From: Fusobacterium perfoetens ATCC 29250
GTDB lineage: Bacteria > Fusobacteriota > Fusobacteriia > Fusobacteriales > Fusobacteriaceae
Assembly: GCF_000622245.1 (NCBI RefSeq)
Contig: NZ_KK211416.1
Span: 292,296 to 356,295, forward strand
DNA length: 64,000 bases
Direction: 5' to 3'
Shown here: one piece after another, positions 1 through 8,687 of the stretch
How the letters are laid out: each line of letters starts with the position of its first letter
Position numbering within the stretch: position 1 is the stretch's first letter
Notes under the pieces: generated by a model
Told to the model about the DNA's origin: nothing
What the model saw: only the letters and a program-made list of their open reading frames with translations
Databases searched by the model: none
Program-made: the position numbers and the translations under genes

Positions 1-1029
1 AAAATTTTTTTGGCTGGAACAATAGCAATGGCTACAGTGTCATGTGGGGGAAATAAGCAAGAGACAAATTCCAATATTCTTCATGTTTATAGCTGGGCTG
101 AATATATTCCAACAGAAGTCTTTGATGGTTTTGAAAAAGAAACAGGAATTAAAGTAGTAGAGGATATTTATTCTACAAATGAAGAGATGTTTACAAAATT
201 AAAAGCAGGAGCAACAGGATATGACTTAGTTATGCCTTCACCTGATTATGTAGAAATTATGATAAAAGAGCAAATGTTAGATAAAATTGATAAATCAAAA
301 ATATCTACTTTTGAAAATATAGATAAAGAAATGTTAGAGAAATTGGCTGTCTTTGATGCAAATAATGATTATTCAATTCCTTATGCAGTAAGTTCAACTT
401 TAATAGCAGTAAATACTAAATATGTAAAAGATTATCCAAGAGATTACTCTATTTATGAGAGGGAAGATTTAAAAGGAAAAATGAGCCTTTTAGATGATAT
501 GAGAGAGGTTATGGGAGCAGCTTTAGGAATGTGTGGATATCCACAAGATGTAGCTGATGAAAAAGCTTTTAAAGAAGCAGAAACAAAAATAAATAAATGG
601 AAACAAAATATAGCAAAATTTGATTCTGAATCTTTTGGTAAGAATTTTGCTAGTGGAGATTTTTGGGTAGTGCAAGGTTATGGAGAAAATATTTATATGG
701 AACTTTCTGATGAGCAAAAGAAAACTACTGACTTTATAGTTCCTGAAAAAGGTGGAATTTTCTGTTTGGATTCTTTTGTAGTATTAAAAACTGCTCCTAA
801 TAAAGAAGCTGCTCATAAATTTATGGAATATATCCATAAGCCAGAAGTTTATGCAATGATTGCAGATTATTTAGTAGTTCCATCAATAAATGTCCCTGCT
901 AGAGAGCTTACAAAAGAAAAACCTTTATTCCAAATGGAAGATTTAAAAAATAGTCAATTATTAAGAGATACAACTGCTACTTTACCAATGCAAAATAGAT
1001 ATTGGGAAAAAATAAAAGGTGGTTTTTAA
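1..1029 (+). CDS. potD: Polyamine (spermidine/putrescine) ABC transporter substrate-binding lipoprotein, 5'-truncated
   Basis: Periplasmic polyamine-binding component of a PotABCD importer. The reading frame is already open at base 1, so the true start lies upstream; the visible part begins inside a signal peptide (IFLAGTIAMATVSC) whose VSC lipobox cysteine sits near base 43, so the product is probably lipid-anchored. The mature part opens with the PotD-like HVYSWAEYIP strand and ends with NRYWEKIKGGF, typical of PotD/PotF solute-binding proteins of about 340-360 residues. The potA, potB and potC genes would lie to the left, outside the window. The dnaN-like gene starts 21 bases downstream with no terminator between them, so they may share a transcript. 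Family assignment is firm; spermidine versus putrescine preference cannot be read. Confidence 0.9.
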   Translation, partial: KIFLAGTIAMATVSCGGNKQETNSNILHVYSWAEYIPTEVFDGFEKETGIKVVEDIYSTNEEMFTKLKAGATGYDLVMPSPDYVEIMIKEQMLDKIDKSKISTFENIDKEMLEKLAVFDANNDYSIPYAVSSTLIAVNTKYVKDYPRDYSIYEREDLKGKMSLLDDMREVMGAALGMCGYPQDVADEKAFKEAETKINKWKQNIAKFDSESFGKNFASGDFWVVQGYGENIYMELSDEQKKTTDFIVPEKGGIFCLDSFVVLKTAPNKEAAHKFMEYIHKPEVYAMIADYLVVPSINVPARELTKEKPLFQMEDLKNSQLLRDTTATLPMQNRYWEKIKGGF

Positions 1030-1050
1030 ATAAATATATAGGGTGATAGT

Positions 1051-2142
1051 ATGAAATTTAGAATTAATAGAGAAAAATTTATAAATATTTTATCTGATTT
1101 TTCTCTTATATTAAAAGAAAATCCAATAAAACCTATAATAGCTGGTTTAAAAATAGAAGCTACTAAAAATAATATAATTTTTACAGGAACTTCTCTTGAA
1201 TCTAACTTAATAAAAGTTGTAGAAGGAAAAATAGAAGAAGAGGGAATAGTAGTTGTAAAATCTCAACTTATTCTTGAATATATAAAGCTTTTAGATGAAG
1301 AAGAAATAGAAATTTATTTAAAAGATAATTCATTAATAGTTCATCAAGCAGAATTTATTATTTTAGATGACAGCATATATCCAATAATAGTAAAAGAAGA
1401 ATACAATCAAATTACTACTATAAATGCAAAATTATTCTGTGAAGCACTTGAAAAATGTAAATTTTGTGCTTATCAAACTAGTGATAATTTAGCATTAAAT
1501 TGTATAAAAGTTTTATTCAATAAAGAATCTATGGAATTTATAGCTAGTGATTCATATAGATTAACTTATTTTAAGACAAATAATAATTCTAATGAAGAAA
1601 AAGAATATTCAATTCCTCTTGATAGTATAAATTCTTTTACAAAAATTATAAAAGATGTAGATAAAGATATGATTATAGGATATAGTAGTAAGCACTTAGT
1701 TTTCATATGGGAAAATACTTATTATTCTACTAGAACAATAGATTTAGCTTTTCCTAATTTCCGTCAAATTTTAGACTTTAATTCTTTTGATAAGAATATG
1801 GAATTTAATACAGATGAGTTAAAAAGTTCTTTAAAAAAAGTTATAACTGTTGCTAAAACAAGTTACGAAGCAAAATATGGAGCTATATTTGATTTTAAGA
1901 ATAATCTTTTAACAATTCAATCACATTCAGGAAAAGGAAAGATTAGTCAAAAAGTTAATATGATAAAATCAGGAGAAAATTTTAAAGGGTCTTTAAATAC
2001 AAAATTTTTATTAGAGTTTTTAAGTAATATCTCAAAAAATACTATGGTAGAAGGTGTTAATGCTTCATCAATGTTTAGAATTACAGAATATGATAATCCT
2101 AATTATATTTATATTTTGATGCCATTAGCACTAAAAGGATAA
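1051..2142 (+). CDS. dnaN: DNA polymerase III beta subunit (sliding clamp)
   Basis: Ring-shaped clamp that tethers the replicative polymerase to DNA. The 363 residues match the family length and show the three-repeat clamp layout: N-terminal MKFRINREKFINIL, a middle domain with FIASDSYRLTYF, and the C-terminal tail YILMPLALKG, which corresponds to the conserved YLIMP(M/L)(R/A)L end. A GGTGATA Shine-Dalgarno lies just before the ATG. There is no dnaA, recF or gyrB beside it, so this is not a classical oriC neighbourhood; it sits behind potD instead. Whether it is the only clamp gene of the genome cannot be judged here. A hairpin terminator follows directly. Confidence 0.88.
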   Translation: MKFRINREKFINILSDFSLILKENPIKPIIAGLKIEATKNNIIFTGTSLESNLIKVVEGKIEEEGIVVVKSQLILEYIKLLDEEEIEIYLKDNSLIVHQAEFIILDDSIYPIIVKEEYNQITTINAKLFCEALEKCKFCAYQTSDNLALNCIKVLFNKESMEFIASDSYRLTYFKTNNNSNEEKEYSIPLDSINSFTKIIKDVDKDMIIGYSSKHLVFIWENTYYSTRTIDLAFPNFRQILDFNSFDKNMEFNTDELKSSLKKVITVAKTSYEAKYGAIFDFKNNLLTIQSHSGKGKISQKVNMIKSGENFKGSLNTKFLLEFLSNISKNTMVEGVNASSMFRITEYDNPNYIYILMPLALKG

Positions 2143-2154
2143 AAAAATAAAATT

Positions 2155-2181
2155 CTGGTAGCTTTTGCTACCAGTTTTTTT
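2155..2181 (+). terminator. Rho-independent terminator after dnaN
   Basis: Perfect 8-bp stem CTGGTAGC/GCTACCAG with a TTTT loop followed by seven T residues. It ends the potD-dnaN transcript. Confidence 0.9.
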
Positions 2182-2270
2182 ATAATTTTAGTAAAATTTC
2201 TAAAAATAAAATTGACTTAAATGAAAGTAGTGATATAATATTTTGTAAGCTAAATGGATAGGAGGAATTT

Positions 2271-2732
2271 ATGAGTTTAGAAAGTGTAAAAAAATATTTT
2301 TTAGATAATAATTTACCACTTATTGTAAGTGAAACAGATAAAGATACAGGAACTGTAAAAAATGCAGCAATAGCTTTTGGAATAGAAGAGGATGAAATTG
2401 CTAAAACAATGGGATTTTTATTAAAAAATGGAGAATGTATTTTAATTCTTATGAAAGGTACTGCTAGAGTTGATAATTCAAAATTTAAAGCTAAATTTAA
2501 AGAAAAAGCTGTTATGATACCTTTTGATAAAGTTGAAGAATTAACTGGGCATATGCCTGGAGGAGTTTGTCCTTTTGGTTTGAAAAAAGATTTAAGAATA
2601 TTTTTAGATGAAACTTTAAAAGAATTTAATGTAGTTTATCCAGCAGGTGGAACTCCTCATTCAGCAGTTAAAATAACTGTGGATATGCTAGCAGAAGTTA
2701 CAAAAGGTGAATGGGTTAATATAACAAAATAA
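2271..2732 (+). CDS. YbaK/EbsC family aminoacyl-tRNA deacylase
   Basis: Probable trans-editing enzyme that hydrolyses mischarged tRNA (YbaK acts on Cys-tRNA-Pro). The 153 residues are the normal family size. Diagnostic stretches are AKTMGF near residue 44, holding the lysine found in YbaK and INS editing domains, and the glycine-rich GHMPGGVCPFG at 93-103. The start is set by AGGAGG six bases upstream of the ATG. The SpoU methyltransferase begins 15 bases later, so the two are probably cotranscribed. The exact tRNA substrate (Cys-tRNA-Pro, Ala-tRNA-Pro or another) is not resolved by sequence alone. Confidence 0.85.
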   Translation: MSLESVKKYFLDNNLPLIVSETDKDTGTVKNAAIAFGIEEDEIAKTMGFLLKNGECILILMKGTARVDNSKFKAKFKEKAVMIPFDKVEELTGHMPGGVCPFGLKKDLRIFLDETLKEFNVVYPAGGTPHSAVKITVDMLAEVTKGEWVNITK

Positions 2733-2747
2733 AATTAAGGAGATTTT

Positions 2748-3506
2748 ATGTTACAAATATCAGGAAAAGACAATGTTCTTTTTAAAAAAGTAAAAAAATT
2801 AAAGCAAAAAAAATATCGTGAGATAGACCAAATGTTTTTAGCAGAAGGAGTAAAGTTTTTAGATTTTATAACTACTCCTAATTATATATTCATAGATGAA
2901 GACTTTGATTTATCTCTTATTGAAAATAAATTAGAAAAATTTCAATGTGAAAAATATATTCTCTCTTCTGGATTATTTTCTCAATTAAGTTCACAAGAAA
3001 ATTCTCAAGGAGTTATATTAGTATATTCATATGAAAAATATTCTTTAGATACTCTAGAAAATAATATAGTAGTCTTAGATAAAGTTAGTGACCCTGGAAA
3101 TCTTGGAACAATTATAAGAACAGTAGATGCTGCAGGATTTAAAGATATAATTCTTACTACAGGTAGTGTAGATTGTTACAATGAAAAAGTAATTAGAAGT
3201 ACAATGGGCTCTATCTTTAATGTAAGGCTTCATTATATGAATGAAGATGAAATGGTAATGTTTTTAAAAGATAAAGACTATAGATTAATCTCTACAGCTT
3301 TAGATAAAAATTCAATCCCATATACAGCAATGAAATTAAAAAAGAAAAATGCTATTATATTTGGAAATGAGGGAAATGGAATATCAAAAAGTATATTGGC
3401 TGTATCTGATGAAAAAATTATAATTCCTATTTATGGAACTGCTGAATCTCTAAATGTAGGGATAGCTTGTGGAGTAATTCTTTATAAAATGAGAGAGATA
3501 TTATAA
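2748..3506 (+). CDS. SpoU/TrmH family RNA 2'-O-methyltransferase
   Basis: Transfers methyl from S-adenosylmethionine to a ribose 2'-hydroxyl in rRNA or tRNA. An N-terminal substrate-binding segment (about 1-95) precedes a SPOUT knot domain with its three motifs: DPGNLGTIIRTVDAAG at 115-130, FGNEGNGIS at 205-213, and SLNVGIACGVILY at 234-246. Length (252) fits the RlmB/TsnR-like branch rather than the short TrmL. It follows the YbaK-type gene by 15 bases with an AAGGAGA ribosome site. Substrate is not predictable; 23S rRNA is the commonest for this architecture. Confidence 0.87.
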   Translation: MLQISGKDNVLFKKVKKLKQKKYREIDQMFLAEGVKFLDFITTPNYIFIDEDFDLSLIENKLEKFQCEKYILSSGLFSQLSSQENSQGVILVYSYEKYSLDTLENNIVVLDKVSDPGNLGTIIRTVDAAGFKDIILTTGSVDCYNEKVIRSTMGSIFNVRLHYMNEDEMVMFLKDKDYRLISTALDKNSIPYTAMKLKKKNAIIFGNEGNGISKSILAVSDEKIIIPIYGTAESLNVGIACGVILYKMREIL

Positions 3507-3510
3507 AATA

Positions 3511-3545
3511 AAAGCTGTTGTAGAATAAATACAACAGCTTTTTCT
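3511..3545. terminator. Bidirectional terminator between converging genes
   Basis: AAAGCTGTTGTA and TACAACAGCTTT form a 12-bp stem flanked by A-rich and T-rich tracts, so it can stop transcription from the methyltransferase (+) and from mscL (-). Confidence 0.88.
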
Positions 3546-3547
3546 TT

Positions 3548-3952
3548 TTAATTATGTTTTTCTTTTAATAAATCTCTAATCTCTGTTAAAAGAATCTCTT
3601 CATTTGTAGGTTTTGGTGCTGGTTTTTCATCTTCATGTTTCTTTATTAGTCTATTTACTAATTTAACCATAAAAAATATACTTATACCTATTATTAAGAA
3701 ATTTAAAATATTTTGTAAAAATTGACCATATTTTACAACAACAGGTTCTCCACCAGCTATACTAGATGGGATTAAAAATTGAAGAGAGGAAATATCTATT
3801 TTTCCAGTAAGAATTCCAATTATAGGCATTATAATATCATTTACCATACTATTTACAATTTTACTAAAAGCTCCCCCTATAATAACCCCAACTGCCATAT
3901 CTAAAACATTTCCACGAAGAGCAAACTTTTTAAATTCTTTAATGAAGTTCAT
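3548..3952 (-). CDS. mscL: Large-conductance mechanosensitive channel
   Basis: Inner-membrane emergency valve opened by membrane tension during hypo-osmotic shock. The 134 residues show the canonical order: amphipathic N-terminus (FIKEFKKFALRGNVLDMAVGVIIGGAF), first pore helix at about 17-45, a short periplasmic loop, second helix at about 75-105 (FLIIGISIFFMVKLVNRL), and a charged cytoplasmic C-terminal helix. The GNVLDMAVGVIIG signature is decisive. It lies 8 bases after the malic enzyme gene on the same strand with a GGTGATAG ribosome site, so it is probably the distal gene of that transcript. Confidence 0.96.
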   Translation of the reverse strand: MNFIKEFKKFALRGNVLDMAVGVIIGGAFSKIVNSMVNDIIMPIIGILTGKIDISSLQFLIPSSIAGGEPVVVKYGQFLQNILNFLIIGISIFFMVKLVNRLIKKHEDEKPAPKPTNEEILLTEIRDLLKEKHN

Positions 3953-3960
3953 ACTATCAC

Positions 3961-5124
3961 CTATTTAGTATTTAAAACAAAATCAGATACAGATTTAGCA
4001 ACTACTTTTACTACTCTTTCATCAAATACATCTGGAATAATATAATCTTCTCTTAATTCTTCATCTTTTATAACAGCAGCTATTCCTTTAGCAGCAGCTA
4101 TTTTCATTTCTTCTGTAATTTGACTAGCTCTTGAATCTAAAGCTCCTCTAAAAATTCCAGGGAAAGCTAAAATATTATTAATTTGATTTGGATAATCAGA
4201 ACGTCCAGTACCAATTATTCTAGCTCCACCAGCTTTAGCTTCTTCTGGTAATATTTCTGGCTCTGGATTAGCCATAGCAAATACAACAGAGTCTTTATTC
4301 ATTGTAGCCACCATTTCTTTTGTTAAAAGTTTAGGGGCAGATACTCCTATAAAAGCGTCAGCTCCAACAATGGCTTCTTTTAATCCACCTTTTATGTTAT
4401 TAGGATTTAAGAATTTCATTAAATCTTTTTTTAATGGATTATATGTTTCTATATCATCTCTATTTAAAACTCCATCAATATCTACAGCTACAATCTCTTT
4501 AGTTCCCATTTGATGTAAAAGTTTACATATTGAAGAACCAGCAGCTCCAGCTCCACTTACAACAATTTTTACATCTTCAAATTTTTTATTTAAAAATTTG
4601 AAAGCATTTATTAATCCAGCAGTAACAACAATAGCTGTTCCATGTTGGTCATCATGGAAGACAGGAATATTTAATTCCTCTTTTAATCTAGTTTCTATTT
4701 CTACACATCTAGGAGCAGAAATATCTTCTAAGTTAATTCCTCCTAAGCTTGGAGAAATTAATTTTATAGTTTTTATAATTTCTTCTGTATCTTTAGTGTC
4801 TAAACATATAGGAAAAGCATCTATTCCAGCAAATCTTTTAAATAAAAGACATTTTCCCTCCATAACAGGAAGTCCAGCTTCTGGTCCAATATCTCCTAAA
4901 CCTAAAACAGCTGTTCCATCTGTTATAACAGCTACTGTATTTCCTTTAGAAGTATATTTATAAACATTATCTTTATTTTCAGCTATTTTTCTACAAGGTT
5001 CAGCTACTCCTGGAGTATAAGCAAGTGATAAATCTTTTCTATCATTTACTTGTACTTTTGAAACCATTGCTACTTTCCCTTTATGTTCTTCATGTAATTT
5101 TAATGCTTCTTCATAGATATTCAT
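3961..5124 (-). CDS. Malic enzyme (malate dehydrogenase, oxaloacetate-decarboxylating)
   Basis: Converts malate to pyruvate and CO2 with NAD(P)+ reduction. The 387 residues are the short bacterial form without a phosphotransacetylase domain. Visible motifs are LAYTPGVAEPC (catalytic tyrosine), the malic-enzyme core GKCLLFKRFAGIDAFPI, metal-site HDDQHGTAIV, and the Rossmann GAGAAGSS. Cofactor preference is not certain. An AGGAGGAAAG site precedes the ATG. The M42 peptidase ends 16 bases upstream and mscL follows by 8 bases. Together with the class I fumarase at 8688 it gives a fumarate-malate-pyruvate route. Confidence 0.93.
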   Translation of the reverse strand: MNIYEEALKLHEEHKGKVAMVSKVQVNDRKDLSLAYTPGVAEPCRKIAENKDNVYKYTSKGNTVAVITDGTAVLGLGDIGPEAGLPVMEGKCLLFKRFAGIDAFPICLDTKDTEEIIKTIKLISPSLGGINLEDISAPRCVEIETRLKEELNIPVFHDDQHGTAIVVTAGLINAFKFLNKKFEDVKIVVSGAGAAGSSICKLLHQMGTKEIVAVDIDGVLNRDDIETYNPLKKDLMKFLNPNNIKGGLKEAIVGADAFIGVSAPKLLTKEMVATMNKDSVVFAMANPEPEILPEEAKAGGARIIGTGRSDYPNQINNILAFPGIFRGALDSRASQITEEMKIAAAKGIAAVIKDEELREDYIIPDVFDERVVKVVAKSVSDFVLNTK

Positions 5125-5139
5125 TACTTTCCTCCTAAG

Positions 5140-6201
5140 TTAAAAATTTTTAATAATATTTTCGTTTAATTCTTTTACTATTGCTTTAACTAATTTAACA
5201 GTTTCTTGATAATCATTTAATGATACAAAATTATGATGAGAATGAGCATATCTTACAGGAACACCTAAAACTATTGTTGGAATTCCTAAATTTTCTAAAT
5301 GAATTTTTCCAGCATTAGTTCCACCACTTTCTCTAACAGTTTCTTGATATTTTATACTGTATTTTTTAGCAATATCTTTTATAAATTTTACAAGTTTTGG
5401 ATTAGCTATCATTGTAGGGTCAATATGTCTTATTTGAACCCCTTTTCCTATTCCACCTTGACTTGTATATTTGTTTCTAAAAGTGTCATCAGCAGGAGGA
5501 CCTTCTAAAACTATAGCTACATTTGGCAAAGCTTTTTGAGAACTAACTATAGCTCCTCTTAATCCAACTTCTTCTTGTGATGAGATAACTCCTACAACAT
5601 CTACATCTAAATTTTCATTTTTTATATCTTTCATTACTTCTGTAATTATAGCACAACCTATTCTATCATCAAAAGCTTTTCCTAAGAATAATTTTGAAGT
5701 TTCATTGTATTCACAAATTACATTTGGAATAACAGGAGCACCTATTTCAATTTTATATATTTCTTTAACTTCTTCATATGAAAAAGCTCCAATATCTATA
5801 AACATATCTTTAAGCTCTGTTTTTCCATCATTTTTTAAAAAATGAGGTGGTACAGAAGAAATTATACCATTTATATATTTCCCATCAGAATTTTGTACTT
5901 TTACTTTATGAGCTTGTACTTGTTGAGAGCTCCATCCACCTATTGGAATAAACTTTAAAAGTCCATTTGCCTCTATTGATTGAACCATGAATCCAACTTC
6001 ATCTGAATGAGCTTCTAACATAATCACAGGTTTTTTTCTCTCTTCGGGAACAATATTATTTATATATAAATTATTCATAGAATCTTTTTCTATATTATAA
6101 TAATCTTTCATTTCATCTTTTATAATTTCTAGTACTTTATCTTCAAATCCAGATATTCCCTCAGTATCACTTAATTTTTTTATTAAATCTATACTATTCA
6201 C
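5140..6201 (-). CDS. M42 family metallo-aminopeptidase
   Basis: Cytosolic, cobalt- or zinc-dependent aminopeptidase of the glutamyl aminopeptidase/TET family, which trims peptides and suits an amino-acid fermenter. Metal and catalytic stretches are visible: LEAHSDEVGFM (His65, Asp67), AFDDRIGCAI, the SQEEVGLRGA glutamate pair, and the terminal HSHHNF histidine. The 353 residues are standard. The start codon is GTG at 6201, chosen because AAGGAG lies six bases upstream and no in-frame ATG precedes the conserved region. It is followed closely by the malic enzyme gene. Confidence 0.92.
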   Translation of the reverse strand: MNSIDLIKKLSDTEGISGFEDKVLEIIKDEMKDYYNIEKDSMNNLYINNIVPEERKKPVIMLEAHSDEVGFMVQSIEANGLLKFIPIGGWSSQQVQAHKVKVQNSDGKYINGIISSVPPHFLKNDGKTELKDMFIDIGAFSYEEVKEIYKIEIGAPVIPNVICEYNETSKLFLGKAFDDRIGCAIITEVMKDIKNENLDVDVVGVISSQEEVGLRGAIVSSQKALPNVAIVLEGPPADDTFRNKYTSQGGIGKGVQIRHIDPTMIANPKLVKFIKDIAKKYSIKYQETVRESGGTNAGKIHLENLGIPTIVLGVPVRYAHSHHNFVSLNDYQETVKLVKAIVKELNENIIKNF

Positions 6202-6230
6202 ATCTATCTCCTTTTTCTTATATTGATAAA

Positions 6231-6264
6231 AAAAGAAGAATCAGAAAAAATTGATTCTTCTTTT
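6231..6264 (-). terminator. Terminator after crr
   Basis: Thirteen-base inverted repeat AAAAGAAGAATCA/TGATTCTTCTTTT with an 8-base loop between crr and the M42 gene. Read on the minus strand it ends in a T run. Confidence 0.85.
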
Positions 6265-6282
6265 GAAAAGCTATTTGAAAAT

Positions 6283-6774
6283 TTATTTTAAAGTAACTCT
6301 CATTAATAAATCTCCAGGTTGTACATCTCCTTTTGCTACAACTTCAATAGACTCAACCATATCCATACTTGTAATTATAATAGGAGTTTTTACTGAAGGG
6401 GCATTAGCTTTTATAAAATCTAAATCGTATTCAACTAATTTAGTCCCTTTTTTATTTCCACCTAATTCTCCAACTCTTGTTAATCCTTTTTTATCTAATT
6501 TTACAGTATCTACTCCAAAGTGTACAATTAATTCTAATCCACTAGGAGTTTCAACACTGATAGCATGATTAGTTTCAAATATATCAACTTCTCCATCTGC
6601 AGGACAGTAAATAGCACCTGGTAATGGGTCAATAGCACATCCATCTCCTATCATTTTTTGAGAAAAAGCTTCATCTGGAACTTCTTCTAATGGAATAACT
6701 TTTCCTGCAAGTGGTGAATAAATTTCTACAATTTTAGTATTTTTTTTACCTTTTAAAAAATCAAAAAATCCCAT
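6283..6774 (-). CDS. crr: PTS glucose-type EIIA protein
   Basis: Soluble phosphocarrier that takes phosphate from HPr and passes it to EIIB domains of sugar permeases. The 163 residues match E. coli EIIA-Glc. Both active-site histidines are visible: His70 in ETNHAIS and the phosphorylated His85 in ELIVHFGVDTV. The protein is stand-alone, with no EIIB or EIIC in the window, so it probably serves several permeases. AAGGAGAATT lies before the ATG. It has its own terminator, so it is likely monocistronic. Confidence 0.93.
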   Translation of the reverse strand: MGFFDFLKGKKNTKIVEIYSPLAGKVIPLEEVPDEAFSQKMIGDGCAIDPLPGAIYCPADGEVDIFETNHAISVETPSGLELIVHFGVDTVKLDKKGLTRVGELGGNKKGTKLVEYDLDFIKANAPSVKTPIIITSMDMVESIEVVAKGDVQPGDLLMRVTLK

Positions 6775-6843
6775 TTTTAATTCTCCTTTATTTATTTTAT
6801 TGTTATATAATATTATTACATATTCTTAAAAATAATTCAATAG

Positions 6844-6990
6844 TTATCTACATCTTTTTATATATTCTCTATATTTTTGAAAATCTTCTTCTATTTGTTT
6901 AGGATATAAACTTTCTCTAAGAGCTTTTTCTTCTTCAAATTGTTTTATTATTTTTTTTACAATTTCTTTTTTTTTGTTAATTATCATCAT
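6844..6990 (-). CDS. Small hypothetical protein (48 aa)
   Basis: A short frame between crr and the CorC-like gene. It begins ATG ATG, has AAGGAGTG as a well-placed ribosome site, and stops at 6844. The predicted product is highly charged and helical (MMIINKKKEIVKKIIKQF, then EEEKALRESLYP and a KRCR end), with no signal peptide or membrane segment. It fills the middle of the otherwise gene-free 6775-7206 stretch. I recognise no family. The ribosome site and the non-random, lysine/glutamate-rich composition argue that it is real; conservation could not be checked. Confidence 0.55.
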   Translation of the reverse strand: MMIINKKKEIVKKIIKQFEEEKALRESLYPKQIEEDFQKYREYIKRCR

Positions 6991-7147
6991 AGTATACACA
7001 CTCCTTTTATGCTTGAGTAAATTATTATATGTGAATATAGATGATTAAAAAATATCATCTTAGTACTATTATACAATATAATTTTTAAAAATCAACTATT
7101 TTTATATTTTTTAATCCAAACATTTATTTTCTAAATGAATTGCTACT

Positions 7148-7175
7148 TGTTTTTAGTTAAGGAATATGATATTAT
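7148..7175 (+). promoter_or_regulatory. Possible promoter of the CorC-like gene
   Basis: TTGTTT, a 16-base spacer and TATTAT lie about 30 bases before the gene's AGGAGG site. AT-richness makes the match only suggestive. Confidence 0.4.
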
Positions 7176-7206
7176 ATCATCAAATAAATTTTTTAGGAGG
7201 TTTTAA

Positions 7207-8559
7207 ATGGAAGTTCCCACGTCAGGACAGATGATTTCAAATTTATTATTTTTAGTGTTTTTAACTTTGGTTAATGCTTTTTTTGCTTGTACCGAAATGG
7301 CTATGGTGTCTGTTAATAAAAACAAAATTAACATGATTGCTGAAAAAGGAGATAAAAGGGCTAAACTTATTCTAAAACTTTTAGAAGAGCCAACAAACTT
7401 TTTATCAACTATACAAGTAGCTATTACTTTATCAGGATTTTTTGCCAGTGCTTCAGCAGCTACTAATTTTTCATATATTGTAGCAAATTGGCTTATGTTA
7501 TTTAATATTCCTTACAGTAAAGAGATAGCTCTTATTCTTGTAACTATTATTTTATCCTTCTTTACTTTAGTTTTTGGAGAATTAGTTCCTAAAAGAGTAG
7601 CTCTACAAAAAGCAGAAACTATGAGTTTATTTGCAGTAAGAATTGTATATCTAATTTCAAAGATAGTTTTACCTTTTATAAAACTTTTATCTTTCTTTAC
7701 AAATTTTGTTTTAAAAGTATTAGGTATGAATTTAAAAAATATGGAAGAGAGAGTTTCAGAGGAGGAAATTAAATCTTTAATAGAAATTGGAGAAAAACAT
7801 GGTGTATTTAATGAAACAGAAAAAGAGATGATAACATCTGTATTGTCTTTTGATGATAAATGTGCTAGAGAAGTTATGACACCAAGAAAAAATGTATATT
7901 GTATAGATATTAACGAACCTTTAAGTGAATATATTGATGAATTATTAGAAACTCGTCATTCAAGAGTTCCAATATATGAAGAAGATAAAGATAATATAAT
8001 AGGTATTCTATATATAAAAGATTTTATAATAGAAGCTAGATTAAAAGGTTTTGAAAATGTAAATATTAGAGATATTATGCAAAAGCCATATTTTATTCTT
8101 GAAAATAAAAATATTGATGTTTTATTTAAGGAGTTTCAAGAGAAAAAAATATTTATAGCTTTACTTATAGATGAGTATGGTGGATTTTCTGGTATAGTAA
8201 CTATGGAAGATTTAATAGAAGAGATTATGGGTTCTATAGAAGAAGTACATGATGAAGCAGAACCTAAATTAGAAAAAATAGATGAAGATAATTATATAGT
8301 AGATGGTCTTTATTCTATGGATGACTTAAATTATGAGCTTGATTTAAAATTTGATAATGAAGAGTTTGATACTGTATCAGGTTTTGTTATAAATCTACTT
8401 GGAAAAATTCCAGAAGAAAATGAAAAACTATCAATAGATTATAAAAATATATCTTTTGAAATTTTAGGTGTAAAAGAAAAATGTATTGATAAAATAAAAA
8501 TTACTATTCATCATATAGAAAAAAATGAAGATGATGATATAGAAAAGGAAGATGAATAA
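7207..8559 (+). CDS. CorC/HlyC-type membrane protein (DUF21, CBS pair, CorC domain)
   Basis: Inner-membrane protein of the family called hemolysin C, TlyC or CorC, linked to divalent cation (Mg/Co) efflux. Domain order: DUF21 transmembrane region (about 8-200, with NAFFACTEMAMVSVNKNK and VFGELVPKRVALQ), tandem CBS domains (about 215-340, including REVMTPRKNV and DEYGGFSGIVTMEDLIEEIMG), and a C-terminal CorC/HlyC FAD-like domain with EFDTVSGFVINLLG, then an acidic tail EKNEDDDIEKEDE. Length 450 is normal. AGGAGG precedes the ATG. It is monocistronic, ending at a strong terminator. Older hemolysin annotation is probably misleading. Confidence 0.9.
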   Translation: MEVPTSGQMISNLLFLVFLTLVNAFFACTEMAMVSVNKNKINMIAEKGDKRAKLILKLLEEPTNFLSTIQVAITLSGFFASASAATNFSYIVANWLMLFNIPYSKEIALILVTIILSFFTLVFGELVPKRVALQKAETMSLFAVRIVYLISKIVLPFIKLLSFFTNFVLKVLGMNLKNMEERVSEEEIKSLIEIGEKHGVFNETEKEMITSVLSFDDKCAREVMTPRKNVYCIDINEPLSEYIDELLETRHSRVPIYEEDKDNIIGILYIKDFIIEARLKGFENVNIRDIMQKPYFILENKNIDVLFKEFQEKKIFIALLIDEYGGFSGIVTMEDLIEEIMGSIEEVHDEAEPKLEKIDEDNYIVDGLYSMDDLNYELDLKFDNEEFDTVSGFVINLLGKIPEENEKLSIDYKNISFEILGVKEKCIDKIKITIHHIEKNEDDDIEKEDE

Positions 8560-8573
8560 ATTATAATAACAAG

Positions 8574-8603
8574 AGATGTTACTATTAAGTAACATCTTTT
8601 TTA
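8574..8603 (+). terminator. Terminator after the CorC-like gene
   Basis: Perfect 10-bp stem AGATGTTACT/AGTAACATCT with a 4-base loop and a T run. Confidence 0.9.
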
Positions 8604-8687
8604 TTTAATTTTTATAAAAATTTCTATGACTTTTATTTTTTATATTTTTGTGTTAAAATAAAAAATATTAATTATGGAGGGTAGGCC

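Noticed and set aside
1051-2142. Replication origin near dnaN
   Set aside because: No dnaA, recF or gyrB, no visible DnaA-box cluster, and no obvious skew clue; dnaN alone is not enough.
4598-4963. 121-codon plus-strand frame inside the malic enzyme gene
   Set aside because: It lies wholly antisense to a strongly conserved enzyme and has no ribosome site.
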